Positions 1 through 11,930 of a stretch of 64,000 bases of DNA are shown piece after piece; the first letter of the stretch is position 1, and each line of letters starts with the position of its first letter. Under the pieces are notes generated by a model. That model saw nothing but the letters and a program-made list of their open reading frames with translations. It was not told the origin of the DNA and searched no databases. The stretch comes from Bradysia coprophila (Eukaryota > Arthropoda > Insecta > Diptera > Sciaridae), in the NCBI RefSeq assembly GCF_014529535.1, contig NW_023503584.1:410190-474189 (forward strand), written 5' to 3'. A program made the position numbers and the translations under genes.

Positions 1-1450
1 GGGCTATTCAATCGACGTAAACGGAACTAAACTTTACCATCAAGTCCTCGATGTTAATTTTCACTACCGGAAACAATCGACAAACTCAAACTTTCCTCGG
101 TATGATCAATTATTTACCGTGATTTTATTCACTAAAGCAGCTACACATGCAAATTCCATTGCTAGATTGCTACGAAGGTAACAAAATAACGACAAATCGG
201 TAAAATTGAGTGGAACCTGAGCGCCTCGGCGCATTTCGAGCCTATGTAAAAGGCTTTAGCGACGCAGCCTTGCTCGCCCATTTCGCTCTCCAAGAGCGAA
301 GCATCTGTCTCATGGTTGACGCAATCCGAATCACTGCTATTCGGAGGGGTGGTAAATCAATTAGAAAATAATCACTGGAAACTCTCGCGTCTTGTTCCAA
401 ACGCCTTTCCTCAGGCTGAAACGAAGTATTCAACATATGACGACGAGCTGTTGTCAATCTACGCTTCAATTAAACACTTTTCCAAAATCTGCTGGAGGCG
501 CGTAACATTCACGATTCCACACTGGGCAACACTCATCACCGCACCACAACTGGTTGACCCTCGACATTTTTTTCTACACATTAAAACTCATTGCCGCAGT
601 GCAAACAATACGTTTCAACTGCCCTGTTCAGAAAATTCGTTAGCTTTCAAGTTTCACTTAATTTTCTCTATTTCACTACAACCTTTGCATATCTACTAAT
701 GGCAGATCGCGTGATAACAAGATCAATCAATCGGAGGAAAACTCAATGCGTTGACACAGTTGTAGGGTGGAAGTGTAACTCTGATTCTGGTTAATGGAAA
801 TAATTCACGGTTAACAATTCGCGTGCAAAACGCATCAGCTAAAATACGCATTCTGCGAAAAAGACACACACTGTGCGTTCTACAGACTTGGAGCGCAGTT
901 TAACTTAACAACAACATAAAAAACCGAACAAACCAAATTCAATCACATCGTAGTGCTTAATTGAACTCGGATTATTCTCGATTATGTTAGTGATTGTACT
1001 CGCCTCCACTGCGGAGAAATCAGTTACCAAGCAATCAAGGCCCGCTTATCAAGCAATCACTGCTACTGATCAACAAAACTGAAGGCTATCTCCTTCGAAG
1101 AAATTAACCCTCGGAGATATGAGACCCACGCATCTATTTTACGTAAAATGAAAGCTCTCGCATGCAAGAGGCTAGGCTGATGAATTCCTTCGCACTTGTT
1201 TTGCAAGCAATTACCAACTTACAATAATCATACATTCCTCGACTACGAGTGTAGCGCACTATTAGAGAGAAACTAGCACAAATTGGCAGGAATCAAATGT
1301 GAAGTTTACTCAGTCTTCTTCTGTAACGTGTCAGAAGTCTCTAGTCCCTCAAAACGACCTTACTCGACGGTTTAGTTCTAACGTTGTCCATAGCTGGAGA
1401 CAAGTCGAAAACTCTCACAGAATAAGAAGACTCGCACGCTCACACCTTCA
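1..1450 (+). mobile_element. Ty3/gypsy fragment (RT/RNase H end, leader, gag), noisy copy
   Basis: This segment follows the plus-strand copy at about 10250-11650 along its whole length: end of reverse transcriptase and RNase H (about 1-550), the untranslated leader (about 550-700), then the gag start and body. It is a broken copy. It differs from the clean copy mainly by several dozen scattered small length differences, while base substitutions look few. That pattern fits uncorrected long-read sequence at a contig edge at least as well as true decay. The strand flips to minus near 1450. Confidence 0.8.
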
Positions 1451-4400
1451 AACATTGATCTGCCAATTGTCGCTAGTTCCTCTATAGTGTACACTTCGTA
1501 GCGAGAATGCTATGAATCTGGTAGTTGGTAAATCTTTTGCACAAAACAAGGGCAGAAGGGAATTCATCAACCTACCTTCTTGCATAGCGAGTCTTTTCAT
1601 TTTATCGTAAAAATCGTGGGTTCATATCTCACGAGGGTTAATTCTTCGAGAGAGACCTTCAGTTTATTGTTGAATTCAGTAGCAGTGAATTGCTTGATAA
1701 GGCGGCCGATTGCTTGGTACTGATTTCTCGCAGGTGGAGCGAGTACAATATCACTAACATAATCGAGAATATCCGATTCAATTACACCTACGATGTGATT
1801 GAATTTGGTTTGTTCGGTTGTTATGTTTGTTGTAGTAAACTGCGCTTCCAGCTGTATGAACCACAGCTGTGGGTTCTTTTTCCAGAATGGCGGTATTTTT
1901 AGCTGGATGCGTTGCACCGAATTGTTAACCGGTGGAATATTTCCATTACCTAAATCAGAGTTACCTCCACTACCAACTGTAGGAACAACCATTGGAGTTT
2001 CTCCGATTGATTGATCGTTGTTATCACAATCTGCCATAGTAGTATGCAAGAAGTGTAGTGAAAATAGAGAAAATTTAAGTTGAACATTGAAAGTCAACGA
2101 ATCTTTACTGAACAGCAGTTGAAACGTATTGTTTGCACTGCGCAATGATTTTAAAGACGAAAAATGTCGAGGGTCACCAGTTGTGGTGCGGTGTAGAGTG
2201 TGCCCAGTTGTGGAATCGTGAATGTACGCGCCTCCAGCAGATTTTGGAAGTGTTTAATTGAAGCGTAGATTGACAACAGCTCCCGGTCATATGTTGAATA
2301 CTTTCGTTCAGCTGAGGAAAGGCGTTTGGAAAAGAACGCGAGAAGGTTTCAGTGATTATTTTCTACATTGATTTACCACCCCCTCCGATAGCAGTGTCGG
2401 ATGCGTCAACCATGAGACAGAGCTTCGCGTCTGGAGACGGATGGGCGAGCAAGGCTGCGTCGGCTAAAGCCTTTTTACATAGCTCGAATGCGCCGAGGCG
2501 CTCAGGGTTCCACTCAATTACCGATTTGTCGTTCTTTTTGTTACCTTTCGTACAATCTAGCAATGGAATTTGCATGTGAGCTGCTTTAGGAATAAAACGA
2601 CGGTAATAATTGATCATACCGAGGAAACGTTTGAGTTTGTCGATTGTTTCCGGTAGTGGAAAATTAACAATCGAGGAAACTTTTGATTGTAAAGGTTTAG
2701 TTCCGTTTACGTCGATTGAATAGCCCAGAAAACGTACCTCCTTTTGACCGGAACACACACTTGTCGACATTAATTACGACACCGTAATCATTTAGTCTAC
2801 CGAACAAGATTCTTAAATGTTCAAGGTGTTCTTTGTTCATCTCTTGATGCGACTAAAATATCGTCCAAAATACGCAAAGCAAAAGTCGAGTCCTTGAATG
2901 ATGGAGTTGACAAAACGCTGGAAAGTTTTGAGCGGCGTTTGCACCAACCCGAATGTCATGTAAGGGAACTCAAAAAGTCCGAAAGGAGTGATCAAAGCTG
3001 TTTTTTGGAATGTCTTCATCAGCCATTGGAATCTGATTGTAAGCTCTTACCAAATCAACTACTCCAAAAATTTTCTTTCCATTCAAAAAAATTACTGAAA
3101 TCGTGGATATGAGAAATTGGATAACGATCGGGTAAGGTTTGAGCGTTAAGACGGCGGTAGTCACCGCATGGACGCCAACCGCCGGATGGCTTGGGCGCTA
3201 TATGTAATGGAGAAGCCCATGGACTTTTTGAAGGACGGCAAATTCCAAGTTCGAGCATCCTGTCGAATTCGGCTTTTGGCTACTTTAAGCTTTTCTGGGT
3301 TAAGCCGGCGCGGCTTAGAAAAAATAGGCTGGCAGTTCGTGACGATTTGATGACGAACGTTATGTTTTCTTCAACGGGTTTTAAAAGAAGAAAGATCGAG
3401 TAGCGAAGGAAACTCTTGTACTAGTTCATGATAGATTCCTATGTTTGTGAGAGATTTCACTTGGATATCAATGCTAGCCTGTTTGATTTTTCCTTGAATA
3501 GGCAAGGTTGTAACGTTATCGATTAGGTTACCATTTTTAACAATCGATTAAAAGGTCAAATTTCTTTTAATAAATCGGCGCCAATTATTGGTGATTGCAC
3601 GTCTGCAATGATAAATAACCAAGTTATCGGTCGGCGAAGACCGAGATTGAGCGTTATAGATTTGCTTCCGTAAGTCTTAATCTTAGAGCCGTTTGCTGCG
3701 AAGAGATTAAACAGACATGGAGCGTTGAGCCTTTCTTTCGACGTTGGGGGACCACAGAAATGTCGGCGCCCGTGTCTACCAAAAAATCTCTGTTTGAGTT
3801 TTTATCAGTAACAAAAAGTCGATTAATGAGGGGGCCCTGAGTGAGTGTTACGAACTGCTGGCTGCCCGATTTCTTTAGACTTTCTGTTAACCCAGCTACA
3901 GGGTTGAGAGCAATTATCGGCTTTGGATCCGAAACGTTTTGTGATAAAAACAGAGTTTATTTGGTTTAACATTCGACGCTTTGGCCGGCGTCGTCGATCG
4001 GTTTCGTGATTTTTGTCCACTTACTATTCCAAGACCTGCGAAAACCCTGTGTGAGAGTTTCGACTTTGTCTTCCAGCTTATGGACAACGTTAACTAAACC
4101 GTCGAGAAGGTCGTTTGAGGGACTAGAGACTTCTTGAACACTTACAGAAGAAGACTGAGTAACTTCAAACATTTGATCTGCCAATTGTGCTAGTTCCTCT
4201 ATAGGTGCTACACTCGTAGCGAGGAATGTATGAATTGTAGTTGGTAATCTTTGCAAAAACAAGGTGCGAAGGAATTCATCACCTACCTTCTTGCATGCGA
4301 GAGCTTTCATTTTACGTAAAAGATCCGTGGGTCTCATATCTCCGAGGGTTAATTCTTCGAGGAGAGCCTTCAGTTTTGTTGATCAGTAGCAGTGAATTGC

Positions 4401-4628
4401 TTGATAAGGCGGGCTTTGATTGCTTGGTACTGATTTCTCGCAGGTGGAGCGAGTACAATATCACTAACATAATCGAGAATATCCGATTCAATTACACCTA
4501 CGATGTGATTGAATTTGGTTTGTTCGGTTGTTATGTTTGTTGTAGTAAACTGCGCTTCCAGCTGTATGAACCACAGCTGTGGGTTCTTTTTCCAGAATGG
4601 CGGTATTTTGTAAATTGTTGTCACCAGT
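1450..4628 (-). mobile_element. Ty3/gypsy segment: gag, protease, RT, RNase H, leader, gag
   Basis: Read on the minus strand this segment carries gag (about 4620-3830), the protease region (3830-3400), reverse transcriptase and RNase H (3400-2190), then a second leader and gag start (2190-1450). The order protease, RT, RNase H is that of Ty3/gypsy elements. The gag has a CX2HX9CX3C knuckle instead of the usual CCHC box. The copy is broken, with several breaks, and its parts repeat out of the normal order. It is nearly identical to the plus-strand copy at 8620-11900, so the copies are young. Confidence 0.85.
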
Positions 4629-4851
4629 TGTGGGAAGATATTAGAATAAACTAGTTTCTTGAATCCACAAGAAGGAATAATTTTATTTATGAAAAGCACT
4701 TGGTTTTATACGGTAATGTTTACATGCAAAATAAGACAATAGATATCCAAAGTCCAATTGTCAGCTGATAATGACATGCAGTGTTGCTAAACTTTAACTA
4801 AACTTAATACGCATGATGAGTGCGTCCGATGTGAGATGTAGTGCTGCCACA
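4629..4851 (-). mobile_element. LTR of the gypsy element (223 bp), with PPT and PBS
   Basis: On the minus strand the LTR begins TGTGGCAGCAC at 4851 and ends CTTCCCACA at 4629, the TG...CA ends usual for LTRs. A purine tract (AAAAGGGGGAATCC, 4852-4865) sits directly before it, as a polypurine tract should. ACTGGTGAC follows it, matching the start of the ACTGGTGACCCTCG primer-binding-like site seen in the leader at about 10832. Inside are a TATA-like GTATAAAAC and an AATAAA motif near the 3' end. This is the only complete LTR seen, so an LTR-pair age cannot be estimated. Part of an LTR end recurs at about 7885-7936. Confidence 0.75.
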
Positions 4852-4981
4852 GGATTCCCCCTTTTAAAGAAGCGTTGAGGAGAAGAAAAGAAAAAACTTT
4901 GTGTTTATCTGTGCTGAATTGAAAAATTTATTGAAAATTTTTCATTTGAAGCAGACAATTTGTAGCGAGAAAGGCTAGAAT

Positions 4982-5890
4982 TTATTTGTTTTCTTCGTTC
5001 TCTTCTTCAGAGCTGGATGATGAACTTGATGAACTTTCTTCGTCGTTTTTATCCTCCGGTGCGTTCCAATCGTCTGGTTTTTGTGCTTTGCTCGGTGACT
5101 CGGGCCCAGAATCGGATGATGAGAAAGAGGGTCCTCTTTTCGAAGAGCGTTCCAACGGGAAACGGGATTCCACTTTGGATGTGGCTGCATTGACTATTTC
5201 CATAGCGGTTGACTTTTCAGGCGCTTTTTGATCCGATGTGCTTGGCGTCGGTTTTGGCGGTGAAAACGTATGTTGAGCCGGAGCTTCCAATGCTGGTGGC
5301 GGATGATCGGTTACGGTCGGTTGATGCGGATGTGATGTTGGTGTTACCTGAATTGTTGCCAGGTTACGCATGGACTGCTGCTGTGTCATGTGATCGACAA
5401 AATCGCAAGGTGGTAGGCAATTCACTGAGGCTCGACCAAATTGTCGGTGAAACCAGCAAAATCGACCGGGTTGGGCTGACGGTCTTGTCGGGCGCTTGAT
5501 TGGAATGGCTGCTTGACGAACGGCGACCGATGCTTGCCTAACCGAAACACGTGTTCTCTGCGCTGAACGTTGAACGACTGATTGGCGATTTTTTGCTGAC
5601 GATTGCCTGGGATGCGACGTTTGACTAGCCGAAAATGATGGATTGGCTGAGAATGGCTGACCTGGTACAGATGATTGACCGGAACTGCGTTGCGTTTGAG
5701 TCGGATTGGTAGACTGAATTGGATTATTGCGCATGCCGCGCAAAAATTGTTGATTTTCCATGGCGATTATACGGATTTCACGGATTGCCAACTCTTGATT
5801 CCTTAAAATTTGCTGTAATGCGTTGAGCCACTCCGGGTTTTCGGTAAGTTTCTTATTTGGTGCCATGACTTGGTTGCAAGTGAAAAGCAC
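4982..5890 (-). CDS. third ORF of the gypsy element, downstream of integrase (302 aa)
   Basis: This frame lies in the position where env would be in retrovirus-like relatives, between integrase and the polypurine tract. It shows no signal peptide, membrane segment or other envelope feature. The N-terminal third is helical and charged, the middle is rich in Gln, Ser and Pro, and the C-terminus is a run of Ser followed by Glu. Around residues 145-165 is a CX2HX9CX3C pattern (CWFH...C...C) with exactly the spacing of the gag knuckle of the same element, so it may be a nucleic-acid-binding, gag-like accessory protein. That role is inference. The first ~45 codons also recur on the plus strand at 8470-8612. 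Confidence 0.6.
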   Translation of the reverse strand: MLFTCNQVMAPNKKLTENPEWLNALQQILRNQELAIREIRIIAMENQQFLRGMRNNPIQSTNPTQTQRSSGQSSVPGQPFSANPSFSASQTSHPRQSSAKNRQSVVQRSAQRTRVSVRQASVAVRQAAIPIKRPTRPSAQPGRFCWFHRQFGRASVNCLPPCDFVDHMTQQQSMRNLATIQVTPTSHPHQPTVTDHPPPALEAPAQHTFSPPKPTPSTSDQKAPEKSTAMEIVNAATSKVESRFPLERSSKRGPSFSSSDSGPESPSKAQKPDDWNAPEDKNDEESSSSSSSSSEEENEENK

Positions 5891-6113
5891 GATGACTTGT
5901 AGGATTTTTTGAATAAAAATTTTGCTGAAGTAGTGTGTAGTGTGTTACTCGTACCACAGACTTTTGTAGAAAGGATGAGATGAGAGAATTTCAGTAGGAT
6001 GAATGCGATTTGCTGTAAAATTTTATGTTTATAGCAGTTGATGTGTTTAATGATTTTTAGCGAAACGTACTTTCTTTTTAAGTGGTTTTTTCACCGAAAC
6101 ACATTCATTGAAA

Positions 6114-7688
6114 TCAAATGAAGGTTTTAAAACGGTCAACTGAAATTACCTTATTAATTTTTCCAATTTTGATTGTGAAAAACTTCTCATTTCGTGAAAT
6201 TACTTCGAATGGGCCGGTATAGGTCGGCTGGAGCGCTTTTTTAACCCCGTCCGACCGGACAAAAACGTGAGTACATGAAGACATGTCTTTGTGTACAAAA
6301 ACGTTTTGTTTGTTATGATTAGAAGATGGAATGGGTTTGATTTCAGCCATTGCATCTTTTAATCGTTCGACAAATGTTGAAGCATTTGAGACTAGGCTGG
6401 GCTTGATTTTGTCGAAGTAAAAATAAGGAAGACGCAAATTTGTTCCATAGACTAACTCTGCTGGAGATGCGTTTACATTTTGCAGAATTACTGAACGGAG
6501 ACCGAGTAAAACTGTTGGAAGTGTTTCTGTCCAGCGAATGTTTCCGTGACACTTGATTGAATTTTTAAGTGTGCGGTGCCATCTTTCTAAAATTCCGTTA
6601 GCTTGAGGGTGATAAGCAGTAGTGCGGAATTTTTGGACCCCAAGCAGTTTATTTAACTCGGTGAATAAGCTACTTTCGAAATTTCGGCCTTGATCGCTGG
6701 TCAACCTCAAGGGCACTCCGAAACGAGCGATCCAATTGAGAAACATGGCCTTTGCTACTGTTTCAGCAGACATGTCTTGAATTGGTATTGCCTCGGGCCA
6801 GCGAGTAAATCGATCGATGATAGTGAGACAATACGAAAAACCTTCTGATTCCGGGAGTCTTCCAACGATATCTATATGAATATGTTCGAACCGAGCGTTA
6901 GGCGTTTTGATTTGCTCAAAGGCTGCTTGGTTGTGCTTGCTGACTTTGGTTCGTTGGCAAGCTAAACAACTTTTACAAAAGACTTGGATGTCTTTGCTCA
7001 TTGAAGGCCATACAAAACTTTTGCTAATTAATTTTTGCGTTGCCTTGACCCCTGCATGAGCGAGGTTATGAACTTTTTCAAAAACTTGTTTCCTTAATTC
7101 TGACGGAACGTATGGACGAGGTTCTGTGGTTGAAACGTCGCATGCCAAAATGATATCGTGAAATTGAATATCGAGGATTTTTAATTTAGTTTTTTGCTTC
7201 CTTAGCTGGATCAGCTCCTCATCTTCTAATTGTTTTAAGGCGATGAGTTTGTAATCAACAGTGCTGGACAGTGAGACTGTGGAAATGCTGTTGATCCTAG
7301 ACAGAGTGTCAGCAACCACGTTATCTACTCCAGAGATATGTTGAATATCTGTTGAGAACTGACCGATCAAATCGAGGTGTCGAAGTTGACGGGGAGTTGC
7401 TTTTTCGTTGGCTTGTTGGAAAGCAAAAACGAGCGGTTTATGATCTGTGTAAATCGTGAATGTACGCGCCTCCAGCAGATTTTGGAAGTGTTTAATTGAA
7501 GCGTAGATTGACAACAGCTCCCGGTCATATGTTGAATACTTTCGTTCAGCTGAGGAAAGGCGTTTGGAAAAGAACGCGAGAGGTTTCCAGTGATTATTTT
7601 CTAATTGATTTACCACCCCTCCGATAGCAGTGTCGGATGCGTCAACCATGAGACAGAGCTTCGCGTCTGGAGACGGATGGGCGAGCAA
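6114..7688 (-). CDS. gypsy Pol part: RNase H and integrase (524 aa open)
   Basis: The frame starts inside RNase H (Asp in [12 protein letters not shown], Glu in YDRELLSI) and continues into an integrase with an HHCC zinc finger (HNLAHAG...CKSCLACQ) and the DDE core (HIDIVG, TSDQGRNF and the PQANGILERWH segment carrying the Glu). The C-terminal ~90 residues hold a GPF/Y-like stretch (YTGPFEVISR), a module typical of gypsy and retroviral integrases. As family knowledge, integrase inserts the cDNA copy into the host genome and RNase H removes the RNA strand during reverse transcription. It is one part of a broken element and not a host gene. Confidence 0.85.
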   Translation of the reverse strand: MLAHPSPDAKLCLMVDASDTAIGGVVNQLENNHWKPLAFFSKRLSSAERKYSTYDRELLSIYASIKHFQNLLEARTFTIYTDHKPLVFAFQQANEKATPRQLRHLDLIGQFSTDIQHISGVDNVVADTLSRINSISTVSLSSTVDYKLIALKQLEDEELIQLRKQKTKLKILDIQFHDIILACDVSTTEPRPYVPSELRKQVFEKVHNLAHAGVKATQKLISKSFVWPSMSKDIQVFCKSCLACQRTKVSKHNQAAFEQIKTPNARFEHIHIDIVGRLPESEGFSYCLTIIDRFTRWPEAIPIQDMSAETVAKAMFLNWIARFGVPLRLTSDQGRNFESSLFTELNKLLGVQKFRTTAYHPQANGILERWHRTLKNSIKCHGNIRWTETLPTVLLGLRSVILQNVNASPAELVYGTNLRLPYFYFDKIKPSLVSNASTFVERLKDAMAEIKPIPSSNHNKQNVFVHKDMSSCTHVFVRSDGVKKALQPTYTGPFEVISRNEKFFTIKIGKINKVISVDRFKTFI

Positions 7689-7959
7689 GGCTGCGTCGGC
7701 TAAAGCCTTTTTACATAGCTCGAATGATCGTTGTTATCACCATCTGCCATAGTAGATATGCAAGTGTAGTGAAAATAGAGAAAATTTAAGTTGAACTTGA
7801 AAGCAACGAATTTTCTGAACAGCAGTTGAAACGTATTGTTTGCACTGCGCAATGATTTTAAAGACGAAAAATGTCGAGGGTCACCAGTTGTGGGAAGATA
7901 TTAGAATAAACTAGTTTCTTGAATCCACAAGAAGTAAAAATTGTCAAAAATAAAAAAAG

Positions 7960-10900
7960 CCCAGCCTAGTCTCAAATGCTTCAACATTTGTCGAACGATT
8001 AAAAGATGCAATGGCTGAAATCAAACCCATTCCATCTTCTAATCATAACAAGCAAAACGTTTTTGTACACAAAGACATGTCTTCATGTACTCACGTTTTT
8101 GTCCGGTCGGACGGGGTTAAAAAAGCGCTCCAGCCGACCTATACCGGCCCATTCGAAGTAATTTCACGAAATGAGAAGTTTTTCACAATCAAAATTGGAA
8201 AAATTAATAAGGTAATTTCAGTTGACCGTTTAAAACCTTCATTTGATTTCAATGAATGTGTTTCGGTGAAAAAACCACTTAAAAAGAAAGTACGTTTCGC
8301 TAAAAATCATTAAACACATCAACTGCTATAAACATAAAATTTTACAGCAAATCGCATTCATCCTACTGAAATTCTCTCATCTCATCCTTTCTACAAAAGT
8401 CTGTGGTACGAGTAACACACTACACACTACTTCAGCAAAATTTTTATTCAAAAAATCCTACAAGTCATCGTGCTTTTCACTTGCAACCAAGTCATGGCAC
8501 CAAATAAGAAACTTACCGAAAACCCGGAGTGGCTCAACGCATTACAGCAAATTTTAAGGAATCAAGAGTTGGCAATCCGTGAAATCCGTATAATCGCCAT
8601 GGAAAATCAACAAAAACTGAAGGCTCTCCTCGAAGAATTAACCCTCGGAGATATGAGACCCACGGATCTTTTACGTAAAATGAAAGCTCTCGCATGCAAG
8701 AAGGTAGGTGATGAATTCCTTCGCACCTTGTTTTTGCAAAGATTACCAACTACAATTCATACATTCCTCGCTACGAGTGTAGCACCTATAGAGGAACTAG
8801 CACAATTGGCAGATCAAATGTTTGAAGTTACTCAGTCTTCTTCTGTAAGTGTTCAAGAAGTCTCTAGTCCCTCAAACGACCTTCTCGACGGTTTAGTTAA
8901 CGTTGTCCATAAGCTGGAAGACAAAGTCGAAACTCTCACACAGGGTTTTCGCAGGTCTTGGAATAGTAGTGGACAAAAATCACGAAACCGATCGACGACG
9001 CCGGCCAAAGCGTCGAATGTTAAACCAAATAAACTCTGTTTTTATCACAAACGTTTCGGATCCAAAGCCGATAATTGCTCTCAACCCTGTAGCTGGGTTA
9101 ACAGAAAGTCTAAAGAAATCGGGCAGCCAGCAGTTCGTACACTCACTCAGGGCCCCCTCATTAATCGACTTTTTGTTACTGATAAAAACTCAAACAGAGA
9201 TTTTTTGGTAGACACGGGCGCCGACATTTCTGTGGTCCCCCCAACGTCGAAAGAAAGGCTCAACGCTCCATGTCTGTTTAATCTCTTCGCAGCAAACGGC
9301 TCTAAGATTAAGACTTACGGAAGCAAATCTATAACGCTCAATCTCGGTCTTCGCCGACCGATAACTTGGTTATTTATCATTGCAGACGTGCAATCACCAA
9401 TAATTGGCGCCGATTTATTAAAGAAATTTGACCTTTTAATCGATGTTAAAAATGGTAACCTAATCGATAACGTTACAACCTTGCCTATTCAAGGAAAAAT
9501 CAAACAGGCTAGCATTGATATCCAAGTGAAATCTCTCACAAACATAGGAATCTATCATGAACTAGTACAAGAGTTTCCTTCGCTACTCGATCTTTCTTCT
9601 TTTAAAAACCCGTTGAAGAAACATAACGTTCGTCATCAAATCGTCACGAACTGCCAGCCTATTTTTTCTAAGCCGCGCCGGCTTAACCCAGAAAAGCTTA
9701 AAGTAGCCAAAGCCGAATTCGACAGGATGCTCGAACTTGGAATTTGCCGTCCTTCAAAAAGTCCATGGGCTTCTCCATTACATATAGCGCCCAAGCCATC
9801 CGGCGGTTGGCGTCCATGCGGTGACTACCGCCGTCTTAACGCTCAAACCTTACCCGATCGTTATCCAATTTCTCATATCCACGATTTCAGTAATTTTTTG
9901 AATGGAAAGAAAATTTTTGGAGTAGTTGATTTGGTAAGAGCTTACAATCAGATTCCAATGGCTGATGAAGACATTCAAAAAACAGCTTTGATCACTCCTT
10001 TCGGACTTTTTGAGTTCCCTTACATGACATTCGGGTTGTGCAACGCCGCTCAAACTTTCCAGCGTTTTGTCAACTCCATCATTCAAGGACTCGACTTTTG
10101 CTTTGCGTATTTGGACGATATTTTAGTCGCATCAAGAGATGAACAAGAACACCTTGAACATTTAAGAATCTTGTTCGGTAGACTAAATGATTACGGTGTC
10201 GTAATTAATGTCGACAAGTGTGTGTTCGGTCAAAAGGAGGTACGTTTTCTGGGCTATTCAATCGACGTAAACGGAACTAAACCTTTACAATCAAAAGTTT
10301 CCTCGATTGTTAATTTTCCACTACCGGAAACAATCGACAAACTCAAACGTTTCCTCGGTATGATCAATTATTACCGTCGTTTTATTCCTAAAGCAGCTCA
10401 CATGCAAATTCCATTGCTAGATTGTACGAAAGGTAACAAAAAGAACGACAAATCGGTAATTGAGTGGAACCCTGAGCGCCTCGGCGCATTCGAGCTATGT
10501 AAAAAGGCTTTAGCCGACGCAGCCTTGCTCGCCCATCCGTCTCCAGACGCGAAGCTCTGTCTCATGGTTGACGCATCCGACACTGCTATCGGAGGGGTGG
10601 TAAATCAATTAGAAAATAATCACTGGAAACCTCTCGCGTTCTTTTCCAAACGCCTTTCCTCAGCTGAACGAAAGTATTCAACATATGACCGGGAGCTGTT
10701 GTCAATCTACGCTTCAATTAAACACTTCCAAAATCTGCTGGAGGCGCGTACATTCACGATTTACACAGATCATAAACCGCTCGTTTTTGCTTTCCAACAA
10801 GCCAACGAAAAAGCAACTCCCACAACTGGTGACCCTCGACATTTTTCGTCTTTAAAATCATTGCGCAGTGCAAACAATACGTTTCAACTGCTGTTCAGAA

Positions 10901-11930
10901 AATTCGTTGCTTTCAAGTTCAACTTAAATTTTCTCTATTTTCACTACACTTGCATATCTACTATGGCAGATGGTGATAACAACGATCAATCAATCGGAGA
11001 AACTCCAATGGTTGTTCCTACAGTTGGTAGTGGAGGTAACTCTGATTTAGGTAATGGAAATATTCCACCGGTTAACAATTCGGTGCAACGCATCCAGCTA
11101 AAAATACCGCCATTCTGGAAAAAGAACCCACAGCTGTGGTTCATACAGCTGGAAGCGCAGTTTACTACAACAAACATAACAACCGAACAAACCAAATTCA
11201 ATCACATCGTAGGTGTAATTGAATCGGATATTCTCGATTATGTTAGTGATATTGTACTCGCTCCACCTGCGAGAAATCAGTACCAAGCAATCAAGGCCCG
11301 CCTTATCAAGCAATTCACTGCTACTGATCAACAAAAACTGAAGGCTCTCCTCGAAGAATTAACCCTCGGAGATATGAGACCCACGGATCTTTTACGTAAA
11401 ATGAAAGCTCTCGCATGCAAGAAGGTAGGTGATGAATTCCTTCGCACCTTGTTTTTGCAAAGATTACCAACTACAATTCATACATTCCTCGCTACGAGTG
11501 TAGCACCTATAGAGGAACTAGCACAATTGGCAGATCAAATGTTTGAAGTTACTCAGTCTTCTTCTGTAAGTGTTCAAGAAGTCTCTAGTCCCTCAAACGA
11601 CCTTCTCGACGGTTTAGTTAACGTTGTCCATAAGCTGGAAGACAAAGTCGAAACTCTCACACAGGGTTTTCGCAGGTCTTGGAATAGTAGTGGACAAAAA
11701 TCACGAAACCGATCGACGACGCCGGCCAAAGCGTCGAATGTTAAACCAAATAAACTCTGTTTTTATCACAAACGTTTCGGATCCAAAGCCGATAATTGCT
11801 CTCAACCCTGTAGCTGGGTTAACAGAAAGTCTAAAGAAATCGGGCAGCCAGCAGTTCGTACACTCACTCAGGGCCCCCTCATTAATCGACTTTTTGTTAC
11901 TGATAAAAACTCAGTAACGAACAGTTAAGA
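7960..11930 (+). mobile_element. Ty3/gypsy segment: integrase end, ORF3 start, gag, protease, RT, RNase H, leader, gag
   Basis: In order on the plus strand are the integrase C-terminus (about 7965-8313), the start of the third ORF (8503-8612), gag (about 8612-9180, knuckle CFYH...C...C), protease (active-site LVDTGAD near 9210), reverse transcriptase (YLDD near 10110), RNase H (about 10550-10830), the leader with a primer-binding-like site (TGGTGACCCTCG near 10834), and a second gag starting at 10963 (MADGDNN). The element is broken by rearrangement, yet one reading frame stays open over most of 8470-11928, so the joins are very recent or an assembly effect. The gypsy sequence ends near 11912. 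Confidence 0.85.

Larger units (their letters stand above)
4852..7936 (-). mobile_element. Ty3/gypsy segment: LTR end, leader, RNase H, integrase, third ORF
   Basis: On the minus strand this segment runs from a piece of LTR (about 7936-7885) through the leader and gag start (about 7880-7735), RNase H and integrase (7688-6114), a third reading frame (5890-4982) and a polypurine tract, ending at the complete LTR at 4851-4629. The copy is broken and lacks the full set of parts. Its last part (about 6420-5750) pairs with 7965-8610 on the plus strand as a large inverted repeat. Similarity to the other copies suggests recent insertion and rearrangement. Confidence 0.8.

Noticed and set aside
4982-5890. 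Envelope gene in the gypsy element
   Set aside because: The frame after integrase has no signal peptide, cleavage site or membrane segment, and it carries a gag-like zinc knuckle instead.
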